A stretch of DNA of 37,954 nt, taken from the IMG/VR virus record IMGVR_UViG_3300022187_000087, positions 1-37,954 of that record. One strand, 5' to 3'. The notes under the pieces are model-generated. The model worked only from the letters and a program-made list of their open reading frames with translations. It had not been told where the DNA came from and searched no databases. This DNA comes from a virus. Both the position numbers and the translations under genes were made by a program. Shown here piece by piece: positions 31,975-37,954 of this stretch. The first letter of the stretch is position 1, and every line of letters begins with the position of its first letter.

Positions 31975-32030
31975 ATGTCTTACTCCTTAGTTTGTTAGTG
32001 CAATCTTAGTTGCTTGTTAAATTATAACGA

Positions 32031-32059
32031 ATTATACTACACCTCAAAAGGTATGTCAA
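32031..32059 (-). promoter_or_regulatory. Consensus sigma70 promoter for the SSB-recombination-RNR genes
   Basis: On the - strand: TTGACA (32059-32054), a 17-base spacer, TATAAT (32036-32031): exact consensus at both boxes. A second TATAAT lies 10 bases further downstream (32026-32021). The start should be near 32024, giving a leader of about 50 bases before the SSB-like gene. The -35 lies just after the polymerase stop. Confidence 0.9.
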
Positions 32060-32063
32060 CCCA

Positions 32064-33716
32064 TTAATGTGTTTCATACCAATTTTTTCCTATTTTATAT
32101 TCACTATCCAAAGGACATTGAACATTCAGTTCTTTCTCTACAAGCTTCATAGCCTTTTGAGTTAGGTCTCCAAACCTTTCAGCTTGGTCTCTACGAACCT
32201 CAAATTGGTATTCGTCATGGATAGATGCAACAAGTTTATAATCATATCCCTGTTGCACCTTTAAAGTTATTTGTCGTAACCATTCCTTACAAATGATTGC
32301 ACCTGCACCCTGTAGTAGTAGGTTCATTGATGCATGAAATTGTCTGACCTTTAGTAGTCTACCATCAATACCTCTTATGAGTCCTGTCTTGGCTACTCTG
32401 TCTACCTTATCACGCAAGGTCTTAAGAGCAGGCATATTGGACATAAACTTATTGATAATATTCTTGCCTTCAGTCTTACCACCACCAACTATCTGACCTA
32501 TCTTATCAGGTCCTGCTCCATAGATTAGAGCATAGATAAAAGTCTTTGCTTGGTCTCTTGTCTTCAGACCTGCAGCCTTCTGATTGGCAGTATGTATGTC
32601 ACCTTCAACAACTTCCTTTGTAAACTTGGAATCACCCATGTAGTGGGCAAGGCAACGAAGCTCTAGGCTAGATGCATCACAACCTAGTAACACATAATTA
32701 CTATTGGTAGGTATCCAAACTGACCTACATTCCTTTCCATAGGGAGAATAGGAAGCAGGAACTTGAGCCATATTTGGAGAGTTGTGAGCCATTCTTCCAC
32801 TAATTGCTTTTAGTGTCATCACTCTACCATGCACCTTACCATCTTCTTGGACTACTTGTATCCAAGACTTAATCTGAGAAACTCTCTTCTGTAATAGAAG
32901 ATACTGAGCAATCTGTTTTGCTTCAGGAATATCTTTAATTTTTTTCAATGTTCCTTCATCAACAATAGGATGCCCTGTTGGTGTCAGGTTCTCAGGTTTC
33001 CAACCTTTCTCTATCAACCTCTTTGATATTTGTTGTCTAGAGTTAGGGTTGAACTCTTCCACACTATCAATCAATCTGTTACCTGTCTTCTCAGAGTATC
33101 TTTCTGTAATGATAGGTGGGAATATTTCTTGTAATTCTTTTTCTATCTTGTCTGCTTCTTCTTCAAGTCTTGCACATAACTTATCTGCCTGTTCAATGTC
33201 TAGTTTAAAACCATTCTCTTCCTGTCTGTTAACTATGGCTCTGACTTGATGTTCAAGAAGCATTGACTTCTTTGAATATTTTTTTAGTGTAGGTAATAAA
33301 TGTTTATATAATTTATATGTCAACTCAACATCTTGTATACAATACTTTAACATATCTTCATTGAAGTGAGAGAAGTCATTGTAATCTATCTTACCAAATC
33401 CCAATCTCTGTCCCCATGCCTTGAGTGAGTGTCCACCTTCTAGCATAGGGTCAGATAATTGTGAAAGGATAAGTGTGTCTCTGACCTGTGCAAGTTTTAT
33501 CCTGCTACCTGTCAGCTTGTTGAGTATGGGAGCATCAAATGATATCCCATTATGCATAATAAATATATCTACAGATTCACTCCACTTAGCAAAGTCTTTT
33601 AGTGTATCTCCATACCATGATAATACATCTCCTTTATCAATGTCTTTGGCAACAATACAATGAATGACCTTTGCCTTGATGTCATCAGTTTCAATATCTA
33701 CTACAAATTTTCTCAT
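32064..33716 (-). CDS. Family A DNA polymerase with 3'-5' exonuclease (T7 gp5-like)
   Basis: A 550-residue replicative polymerase. Exonuclease motifs: Asp7/Glu9 (VVDIETD), Asn56-Asp61 (HNGISFDAP), Asp129 (YCIQDVEL). Polymerase motifs: A with Asp347 (LGCDASSLELRCLAHYM), B with Arg387, Lys391, Tyr395 and Tyr399 (RDQAKTFIYALIYGAG), C with His500-Asp501-Glu502 (SIHDEYQ). The E. coli position 762 equivalent is Tyr395, as in T7. It is shorter than T7 gp5 (704 residues), mainly in the thumb and palm inserts, so processivity partners may differ. It overlaps the helicase stop (ATGA), showing coupled translation. Confidence 0.97.
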   Translation of the reverse strand: MRKFVVDIETDDIKAKVIHCIVAKDIDKGDVLSWYGDTLKDFAKWSESVDIFIMHNGISFDAPILNKLTGSRIKLAQVRDTLILSQLSDPMLEGGHSLKAWGQRLGFGKIDYNDFSHFNEDMLKYCIQDVELTYKLYKHLLPTLKKYSKKSMLLEHQVRAIVNRQEENGFKLDIEQADKLCARLEEEADKIEKELQEIFPPIITERYSEKTGNRLIDSVEEFNPNSRQQISKRLIEKGWKPENLTPTGHPIVDEGTLKKIKDIPEAKQIAQYLLLQKRVSQIKSWIQVVQEDGKVHGRVMTLKAISGRMAHNSPNMAQVPASYSPYGKECRSVWIPTNSNYVLLGCDASSLELRCLAHYMGDSKFTKEVVEGDIHTANQKAAGLKTRDQAKTFIYALIYGAGPDKIGQIVGGGKTEGKNIINKFMSNMPALKTLRDKVDRVAKTGLIRGIDGRLLKVRQFHASMNLLLQGAGAIICKEWLRQITLKVQQGYDYKLVASIHDEYQFEVRRDQAERFGDLTQKAMKLVEKELNVQCPLDSEYKIGKNWYETH

Positions 33717-35359
33717 AAAAAGTCCTCTACATCTGATTGGTTGTCAGACTCAAGTGGATTGGAAATCTCTTTCAATCGACCTGTGTCCTTGTCATATAAC
33801 AGGTAAGCAGAGACACCTGTCTCACCTGCATATCTATTCTTTAGTACCCTGACAGTTGTTGTATTAGCCATGACAGGGTCTTCTGCTTGTTGGTCTCTCT
33901 CTAGTGCAATGACTGCATCTGATATCTGTGCAATAGAGTGTGAACCTCTTAGCATTGATAAGGATATTTCCTTACCCTGTTCCTGACCTTTATCTCCTGT
34001 TGCTCTTCTCAAGTGAGATACTAGTAGCATGGCACATCTAGTTTCTTCTACAAGAGAACGTAGCTTAGTCATAAGTTGGTCAATGTTTCTTCTCTCATCC
34101 TCACCTTCAATACCTGATACAAGTATGGATAGGTGGTCAATGAGTATGTACTTACAGTCTAGTGCCTTGACCATGTATCTTACTCTGTTAAGTATCTCAT
34201 CAGTAGTAATAGAACCAAAGTGGTCAAAGCCATAGAACCTTCTAGTACCAATAGTCTTTCTTTCAAACTCTTTTAGTTGTTCTACTGTATAGTTCTTCTG
34301 TACTTCCTTGATATACAATCTGTCACTTGCTTCTACTGACATAATATGTAACATAGTTCTTGTTATGTTTTCTTCAAGAGAGAACACACCAATGTTATGT
34401 TCAGTATTAGTTAGTAAGTGATGCATAAGTTCTCTCATAAGAGAAGACTTGCCTGCTCCTGTACCTGCAGTAAAAGTAACAAGTTCACCTGTACGCATAC
34501 CATACAACTTCTCATTGAGTCCATCATAAGGATAAAGACAAGTCTCTGTGTCATCTTCCTCATATATTCTTGATGTAATATCTGCAAGGTTATGTATGCC
34601 TGCAGGAGTGTAGGGTTTAGCATTCCAAAAGTCTTGAGTGAACTCTTGCTTCTTACCTTTCATAAGATACTCATTAGCATCCTTGTATCTCATGTCCATG
34701 ATAAGACACTTGTTAGGTTCAAATATCTGAGCAACTTTTGTGGCTGCTTTTCTTCCATGCTCATCACTATCAAAGCATAACACAACCTTATCAAACTTAT
34801 TTACATAGTCATAGTTAGCCTTGATATCTTTGAGTGCAGACTGACAACCATTCTTTATTGAAAGACATGCCCACTTAGAACCTTGTAACTCATAGGCAGA
34901 CATTGCATCAATCTCACCTTCACATATAGTAAGATACTTACCACCATGAGGAAACTTATTCTGTCCAAACAAGACTGCCTTGGGGATGTTACCTTCTGAA
35001 GAGAAACCTTTATTCTCTACAAGTCTTATCTTATTACCTATGTGACTATTATTAATGTCATAATAAGGATATATATGCTTGACCACATTGTGATTTCTAT
35101 CGTGTAAGACTTGGACATTAAAAAATTGTGTAGTCTCTCTCTTAATTGCTCTATCAGGTATACCATCTATAACTCCACTACTAAAATTTTGGTGATTACT
35201 ATTTATGGATATAGGTTTTGTTACTTGTTCCATATCGTCTCCCTTTGAATAAGTTCTACATGAAAAGCAAAACTTAGTTCCACCTTCATATAATACATTT
35301 GCATCAGATGAACCACACCTATCGCAACTACCTTTCTTAACTACTTTTGATTCACTCAT
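33713..35359 (-). CDS. Primase-helicase (T7 gp4-like)
   Basis: A 548-residue bifunctional enzyme that primes the lagging strand and unwinds the fork. A zinc-ribbon is formed by Cys12, Cys15, Cys31 and Cys34 (CDRCG...CFSC). The TOPRIM domain has Glu147 (ICEGEIDAMS) and the Asp197/Asp199 pair (LCFDSDEHGRKAA). The DnaB/RecA-like helicase has Walker A at 297-306 (TAGTGAGKSS), Walker B at 405-409 (ILIDH), SLEEN at 327-331 and SMLRGSHSIAQISDAV. The acidic C-terminal end (QSDVEDFL) fits a polymerase-contact tail as in T7. It is directly upstream of the polymerase, with which it overlaps by four bases. Confidence 0.96.
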   Translation of the reverse strand: MSESKVVKKGSCDRCGSSDANVLYEGGTKFCFSCRTYSKGDDMEQVTKPISINSNHQNFSSGVIDGIPDRAIKRETTQFFNVQVLHDRNHNVVKHIYPYYDINNSHIGNKIRLVENKGFSSEGNIPKAVLFGQNKFPHGGKYLTICEGEIDAMSAYELQGSKWACLSIKNGCQSALKDIKANYDYVNKFDKVVLCFDSDEHGRKAATKVAQIFEPNKCLIMDMRYKDANEYLMKGKKQEFTQDFWNAKPYTPAGIHNLADITSRIYEEDDTETCLYPYDGLNEKLYGMRTGELVTFTAGTGAGKSSLMRELMHHLLTNTEHNIGVFSLEENITRTMLHIMSVEASDRLYIKEVQKNYTVEQLKEFERKTIGTRRFYGFDHFGSITTDEILNRVRYMVKALDCKYILIDHLSILVSGIEGEDERRNIDQLMTKLRSLVEETRCAMLLVSHLRRATGDKGQEQGKEISLSMLRGSHSIAQISDAVIALERDQQAEDPVMANTTTVRVLKNRYAGETGVSAYLLYDKDTGRLKEISNPLESDNQSDVEDFL

Positions 35360-35360
35360 A

Positions 35361-35561
35361 TCATTCCTTACTTGTTGTTAGTATCTTTGCAATAGCTTCC
35401 ATTGCACTCTTCTTAATTGAGTAGTACTTATTATCTATCTTATTATTATAAGCAACTATACATTCATATAAGTCTTTGTCTTTATCATAAGATACTACAC
35501 ACTCAACTTGTTTACCATCTACAAAACCATAGTAGTTATCATAGCCATATTGATTAGTCAT
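35361..35561 (-). CDS. Small conserved protein upstream of the helicase
   Basis: A 66-residue protein (MTNQYGYDNYYGFVDGKQVE ...). Two ATGs are possible: 35570 has AGGAG only one base away, whereas 35561 has it about 10 bases away, so I choose 35561; it overlaps the previous stop. The sequence is Tyr- and Lys-rich with a beta/alpha pattern (GFVDGKQVECVVSYDKD, YSIKKSAMEAIAKIL). No family is recognised. It ends one base before the helicase. Confidence 0.55.
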   Translation of the reverse strand: MTNQYGYDNYYGFVDGKQVECVVSYDKDKDLYECIVAYNNKIDNKYYSIKKSAMEAIAKILTTSKE

Positions 35562-35739
35562 CTTCTCCATACTCCTGTTTTATTATTTCATTTATAAAGT
35601 CAGTATCACTTTCAATCTTGTCTGCGACCTCTTCTCTAGCATACTTCTTTGCTTCATGGTGAGTGTATCCTTCTTGGATTAACTCCTCATAGATTTCTTT
35701 GTAGAGTTTCTGCTTGTCATTATCCCAAAGATTTTTCAT
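35554..35739 (-). CDS. Small helical protein
   Basis: A 61-residue, highly charged protein (MKNLWDNDKQKLYKEIYEEL, then GYTHHEAKKYAREEVADKIE) that would be almost all helix. It overlaps both neighbours by 8-20 bases, as expected in a co-translated run of small phage genes. No function or family is known to me. Confidence 0.55.
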   Translation of the reverse strand: MKNLWDNDKQKLYKEIYEELIQEGYTHHEAKKYAREEVADKIESDTDFINEIIKQEYGEDD

Positions 35740-36031
35740 AGTTTTCTCTGTTCTTTATAAGTTTATTTAGATACCATTGAGCTTTCTTTAAATCTTCAGT
35801 ACCATTCTTGTATCTATATCTCCATAGATATTTCATAATGTTACCCTGTAGATAGTAAGCAAACCCTTCATCAGTCATTGCTTCAATAGCATCTATTGTT
35901 TCAATGCCTGCATTGTTGTAGTGAGGTGGACTGTTTACCATGTCCTCAAAGGAAGGTAATGTCATACCTTCTCCTATGTCATTAGTCTCTATAAGTTTTT
36001 TTACCATGTAATTGTCATACCTTTCTTCCAT
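35720..36031 (-). CDS. DUF3310 protein (T7 gp1.7 C-terminal-like)
   Basis: A 103-residue protein with the DUF3310 signature: NSPPHYNNAGIETIDAIEAM (about 33-52), YYLQGNIMKYLWRYRYKNG (about 59-77) and EDLKKAQWYLNKLIK. In T7 the related part of gp1.7 belongs to a nucleotide kinase; other members sit near MazG-like nucleotide pyrophosphohydrolases. The exact activity of the stand-alone domain is not established. Its location before helicase and polymerase fits a nucleotide-metabolism role. Confidence 0.85.
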   Translation of the reverse strand: MEERYDNYMVKKLIETNDIGEGMTLPSFEDMVNSPPHYNNAGIETIDAIEAMTDEGFAYYLQGNIMKYLWRYRYKNGTEDLKKAQWYLNKLIKNRENYEKSLG

Positions 36032-36039
36032 AAATACAC

Positions 36040-36243
36040 CTATGAATAATTAATTTTCTTTACTACATCAACGTAAGATTCTAACTTATCATTGAAGGTA
36101 GGCTTATCCATTAACTCCATCTTGTCAATGGCTTCCCATTCATCATTCGCACTTACTACAAAGGTGTTCTTAGTTATTTCAATTACATTAACTTCCCACC
36201 TATTGAGTAGTCTCTTTCTACCCTTTGAAACTTTACGAATCAT
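36040..36243 (-). CDS. Small basic protein of unknown function
   Basis: A 67-residue protein (MIRKVSKGRKRLLNRWEVNV, then ITKNTFVVSANDEWEAIDKM). The basic N-terminus could bind nucleic acid; the core resembles short beta-alpha proteins of phage early regions. It lies between the PD-(D/E)XK-like nuclease and the DUF3310 gene with gaps of 8-11 bases. No recognised family. Confidence 0.5.
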   Translation of the reverse strand: MIRKVSKGRKRLLNRWEVNVIEITKNTFVVSANDEWEAIDKMELMDKPTFNDKLESYVDVVKKINYS

Positions 36244-36254
36244 ACCACAGTTTC

Positions 36255-36677
36255 CTATACATTGTCAATCTCCCTAAAAGTTTTAATTACATCAGATGAA
36301 AATAATTTCTGCAAGTTTAGTAGATACATTCTACTTGCATTATGGTCACCACCTGACACACTCTTTTTATAATCTAAGTTATCAATAATTTTACGTAAGC
36401 TATTGATATCAAAGACTAATGTACAGAACACTTCCTTGCCTATACATAGATTATGAAACCAATAATCTGCTTCAGTTGTTTGGATTCCACTTGGCTTTCC
36501 ATATGACTGATACTCTATGGCAATGTTGCCTGTCTTTTGCCATATGTCTCTCTCAGATTTGACTTCAATCTTTTTATCTTGCAACATATCTGCCACAAGT
36601 TTTTCCCTTACCTTACCATACTTCAAGTCCATATCAAACTTTTTCCTGTTAGGTTTTGAGGGTTCTAAATTTTCCAT
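36255..36677 (-). CDS. PD-(D/E)XK-like nuclease, small
   Basis: A 140-residue protein with an AAAGGAAC ribosome site. The pattern KFDMDLKYGKVREKLVADML, IEVKSERDIWQKTGNIAIEY (Glu38-x-Lys40, Glu55) and GKPSGIQTTEADYWFHN is that of a small restriction-endonuclease-fold protein, common in phages. It may act on branched or foreign DNA; no substrate is shown. It is the first gene downstream of a predicted promoter at 36768-36796 and starts the replication unit. It differs in sequence from the T7-type endonuclease and the Cas4-like exonuclease also present. Confidence 0.7.
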   Translation of the reverse strand: MENLEPSKPNRKKFDMDLKYGKVREKLVADMLQDKKIEVKSERDIWQKTGNIAIEYQSYGKPSGIQTTEADYWFHNLCIGKEVFCTLVFDINSLRKIIDNLDYKKSVSGGDHNASRMYLLNLQKLFSSDVIKTFREIDNV

Positions 36678-36688
36678 TGAGTTCCTTT

Positions 36689-36769
36689 CTAGTATAAACT
36701 TGTGAATGCAAGGATGTATACCATTGCAAATAAACTTAGTAATAAATATTTAATATCTTCATTGCCCAT
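36689..36769 (-). CDS. Possible 26-residue membrane peptide
   Basis: An ATG at 36769 has an AAGGTG ribosome site seven bases upstream and opens a frame of 26 codons: MGNEDIKYLLLSLFAMVYIL and AFTSLY to a TAG. Residues 8-25 form one hydrophobic segment. It follows four bases after the 39-codon frame. Its start codon lies inside the -10 box of the promoter at 36768, so it would be read only from an upstream transcript. It may be real or chance. Confidence 0.4.
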   Translation of the reverse strand: MGNEDIKYLLLSLFAMVYILAFTSLY

Positions 36770-36796
36770 TATACTACACCTTGAGTGCAATGTAAA
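36768..36796 (-). promoter_or_regulatory. Sigma70 promoter for the nuclease-helicase-polymerase unit
   Basis: On the - strand: TTTACA (36796-36791), a 17-base spacer, TATAAT (36773-36768). The 14 bases covering the -10 box and the seven to eight bases before it (AGGTGTAGTATAAT) are identical to those of the SSB promoter. Expected start near 36761, giving a leader of about 84 bases before the PD-(D/E)XK-like nuclease. Confidence 0.8.
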
Positions 36797-36893
36797 TGCA
36801 TAGTATAATTATTAATAGTTTACCATAATCAAGGTCATACTTTGTACCTTCGCCATAGTTTACATTAAAAAAATCTATAATTCTATGTAACAT
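36774..36893 (-). CDS. Possible 39-residue membrane protein
   Basis: ATG 36893 lies one base after the stop of the 76-residue gene, with GGGA eight bases upstream. The product begins MLHRIIDFFN, has a polar middle (NYGEGTKYDLDYG) and ends with a membrane segment LLIIILCIYIALKV. The promoter -35 box falls inside its 3' end. Together with the 26-codon frame it fills an otherwise gene-free stretch of 217 bases. Function unknown. Confidence 0.5.
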   Translation of the reverse strand: MLHRIIDFFNVNYGEGTKYDLDYGKLLIIILCIYIALKV

Positions 36894-36894
36894 T

Positions 36895-37125
36895 TTACCA
36901 ATCCCTTCTATCTAAGTCAAAGGCACGTCTTAAATCCCACATGCTCTGCTCTAAGTTTCTTATGTCAGATAAATATAAGTCTTGACACTCAAACAACATC
37001 TGTAGTGCTGAACTTACATGCCTTTCAGTTTCTTTAACTGCTTTCATTTGTTCATCAGTCATACCATCAATACCTTTTTTCCTATTAATTTCAATTAATT
37101 CAGATTCACTTTTTTTATTAGTCAT
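36895..37125 (-). CDS. Small helical protein after the methyltransferase
   Basis: A 76-residue protein whose ATG overlaps the methyltransferase stop (TAATG). It is charged and helical (MTNKKSESELIEINRKKGID, MTDEQMKAVKETERHVSSAL, then EQSMWDLRRAFDLDRRDW), probably a coiled coil. No family is recognised. It is likely to be co-translated with the methyltransferase. Confidence 0.6.
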   Translation of the reverse strand: MTNKKSESELIEINRKKGIDGMTDEQMKAVKETERHVSSALQMLFECQDLYLSDIRNLEQSMWDLRRAFDLDRRDW

Positions 37126-37954
37126 TATACATACTCCTTGTTGTTATTGTTATACATTTCATTCCATCCATCTAAGTGGATACCTTTTAATATGTGTGCA
37201 ATCACATCAACTGTCCAACCATTGCCAATCATCTTGTATCTTTGTGAGTTGGATACATGATTAGTGTAGTTGTCAGGTAGTGTTTGTAATCTCTCACACT
37301 CAAGTGGTGTAAGCTTTCGCCACATGTCCTTGCTAGTTGCAACCTTTGGTTCTCTATGTCCACCTTGCATGGTGGTAAGTGTAGGTGCTTTACCTTCTTG
37401 TGCATACACTCTCTTGATTGAGTCATGCCCTTTGAGGTCAGCAGTACCTACTCTAATCAATCCATCTTTAGACATGGTAGGGTTCTCCTTGAGTACCATA
37501 GTACGTTGCTTACGTTCAATACTATTCCACCATACTGCACCATTATATCTTGCAGTAAGGCAATGAGACTTACCACCACTAGTCATCTCTTCAGTCTCAT
37601 AACCATCTTCAAGTATGTTCTGCATAGTCAAGCCTTTGCATATCATAGGTGGTATAGTTATCTGCTCATAGCTATCTCCTACACGTTTACCAAACCAATA
37701 CAATCTGTATCTGTTTTGTGCTGATACATACTTAGAGTTCAATGGTTGAGGTTGGAATCCCATGTAATCAGATATTACATCTTGAGATTTCTTAGCCATT
37801 CGTACATTCTCTAGCAGTACATACTTAGGTTTAACTATCTCAAGCATCTCCACGAAATTAAAGAACAATTTACTACGTGGGTCATCAAAGTTAAGCTGAT
37901 GTCCTGCGAATGAGAACCCTTGACAAGGTGAACCACCCATCATCAAATCAATAT
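37125..37954 (-). CDS. Cytosine-C5 DNA methyltransferase, 5' end outside the window
   Basis: The frame reaches the right edge without a start; the first visible residues are IDLMMGGSPCQGFSFAG, so motif I (SAM binding) lies outside. Motif IV with the catalytic Cys (PCQ, codon 37925-37923) is present, followed by motif VI (LLENVRMAKK), motif VIII (SAQNRYRLYW), a target-recognition region of about 100 residues and motifs IX-X (KLTPLECERLQTLPDNYT, then QRYKMIGNGWTVDVIAHIL). It transfers methyl groups to cytosine-C5. No cognate restriction gene is visible, so it is probably an orphan enzyme protecting phage DNA or marking it. The specificity cannot be read. Confidence 0.92.
   Translation of the reverse strand, partial: IDLMMGGSPCQGFSFAGHQLNFDDPRSKLFFNFVEMLEIVKPKYVLLENVRMAKKSQDVISDYMGFQPQPLNSKYVSAQNRYRLYWFGKRVGDSYEQITIPPMICKGLTMQNILEDGYETEEMTSGGKSHCLTARYNGAVWWNSIERKQRTMVLKENPTMSKDGLIRVGTADLKGHDSIKRVYAQEGKAPTLTTMQGGHREPKVATSKDMWRKLTPLECERLQTLPDNYTNHVSNSQRYKMIGNGWTVDVIAHILKGIHLDGWNEMYNNNNKEYV

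Noticed and set aside
1-37954. tRNA genes, riboswitches, insertion sequences or an integrase/attachment site
   Set aside because: None was seen by eye. Gene-free gaps are all under about 220 bases and are explained by promoters and small frames; a dedicated tRNA or covariance-model search would be needed to exclude them fully.

Overview
The window is part of a low-GC, tightly packed double-stranded DNA tailed-phage genome. It carries a T7-like replication set (family A DNA polymerase, primase-helicase, SSB-like protein, endonuclease I, Cas4-like exonuclease), P22/T7-like tail-completion and internal virion proteins, several trimeric fibre genes and a class II ribonucleotide reductase. From recall of family resemblance (no search was run), the protein set looks most like marine podovirus-like phages: pelagiphages and uncultured Mediterranean or cyanophage relatives. 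The host is not shown by the sequence; a low-GC marine bacterium is an inference. Both ends cut through genes (a structural gene on the left, a cytosine methyltransferase on the right). Portal, major capsid protein, large terminase, RNA polymerase and integrase are not seen here.

Layout. Bases 1-23445 (+ strand) are the structural and lysis arm. It starts with the tail of a truncated structural gene and small virion proteins, then an adaptor-like protein, a Zn-ribbon protein and a repeat-rich appendage protein. A fibre region follows (about 3.8-10.6 kb) with three large fibres that have different C-terminal heads, interleaved with small conserved proteins. After that come structural proteins, a P22 gp10-like stabilisation protein, the internal/ejection proteins (15.1-22.6 kb), a T4-type lysozyme and a holin-like membrane protein. 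Genes mostly abut or overlap by 1-20 bases (TAATG and ATGA junctions), so long co-transcripts are likely.

Bases 23401-37954 (- strand) read leftward. From the right end: a 5'-truncated cytosine-C5 methyltransferase, small proteins (two tiny membrane ORFs among them), a PD-(D/E)XK-like nuclease, a DUF3310 protein, primase-helicase, DNA polymerase, SSB-like protein, Cas4-like exonuclease, endonuclease I, a small conserved protein, class II RNR, a 43-residue membrane protein and a conserved orphan. The final cluster holds a coiled-coil protein, a GT8-like glycosyltransferase, a 760-residue glycosyltransferase/methyltransferase/DUF115 fusion and the small terminase. The arms meet tail to tail with a 45-base coding overlap.

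Three near-consensus sigma70 promoters, all with 17-base spacers, lie on the - strand before the nuclease-replication genes, the SSB-recombination-RNR genes and the glycosylation/terS genes. They divide the leftward arm into likely units read by host RNA polymerase. The most unusual content is the glycan-modification operon with its three-domain fusion, and the fibre region, where one fibre gene is bracketed by 22-base direct repeats and by paralogous small genes.
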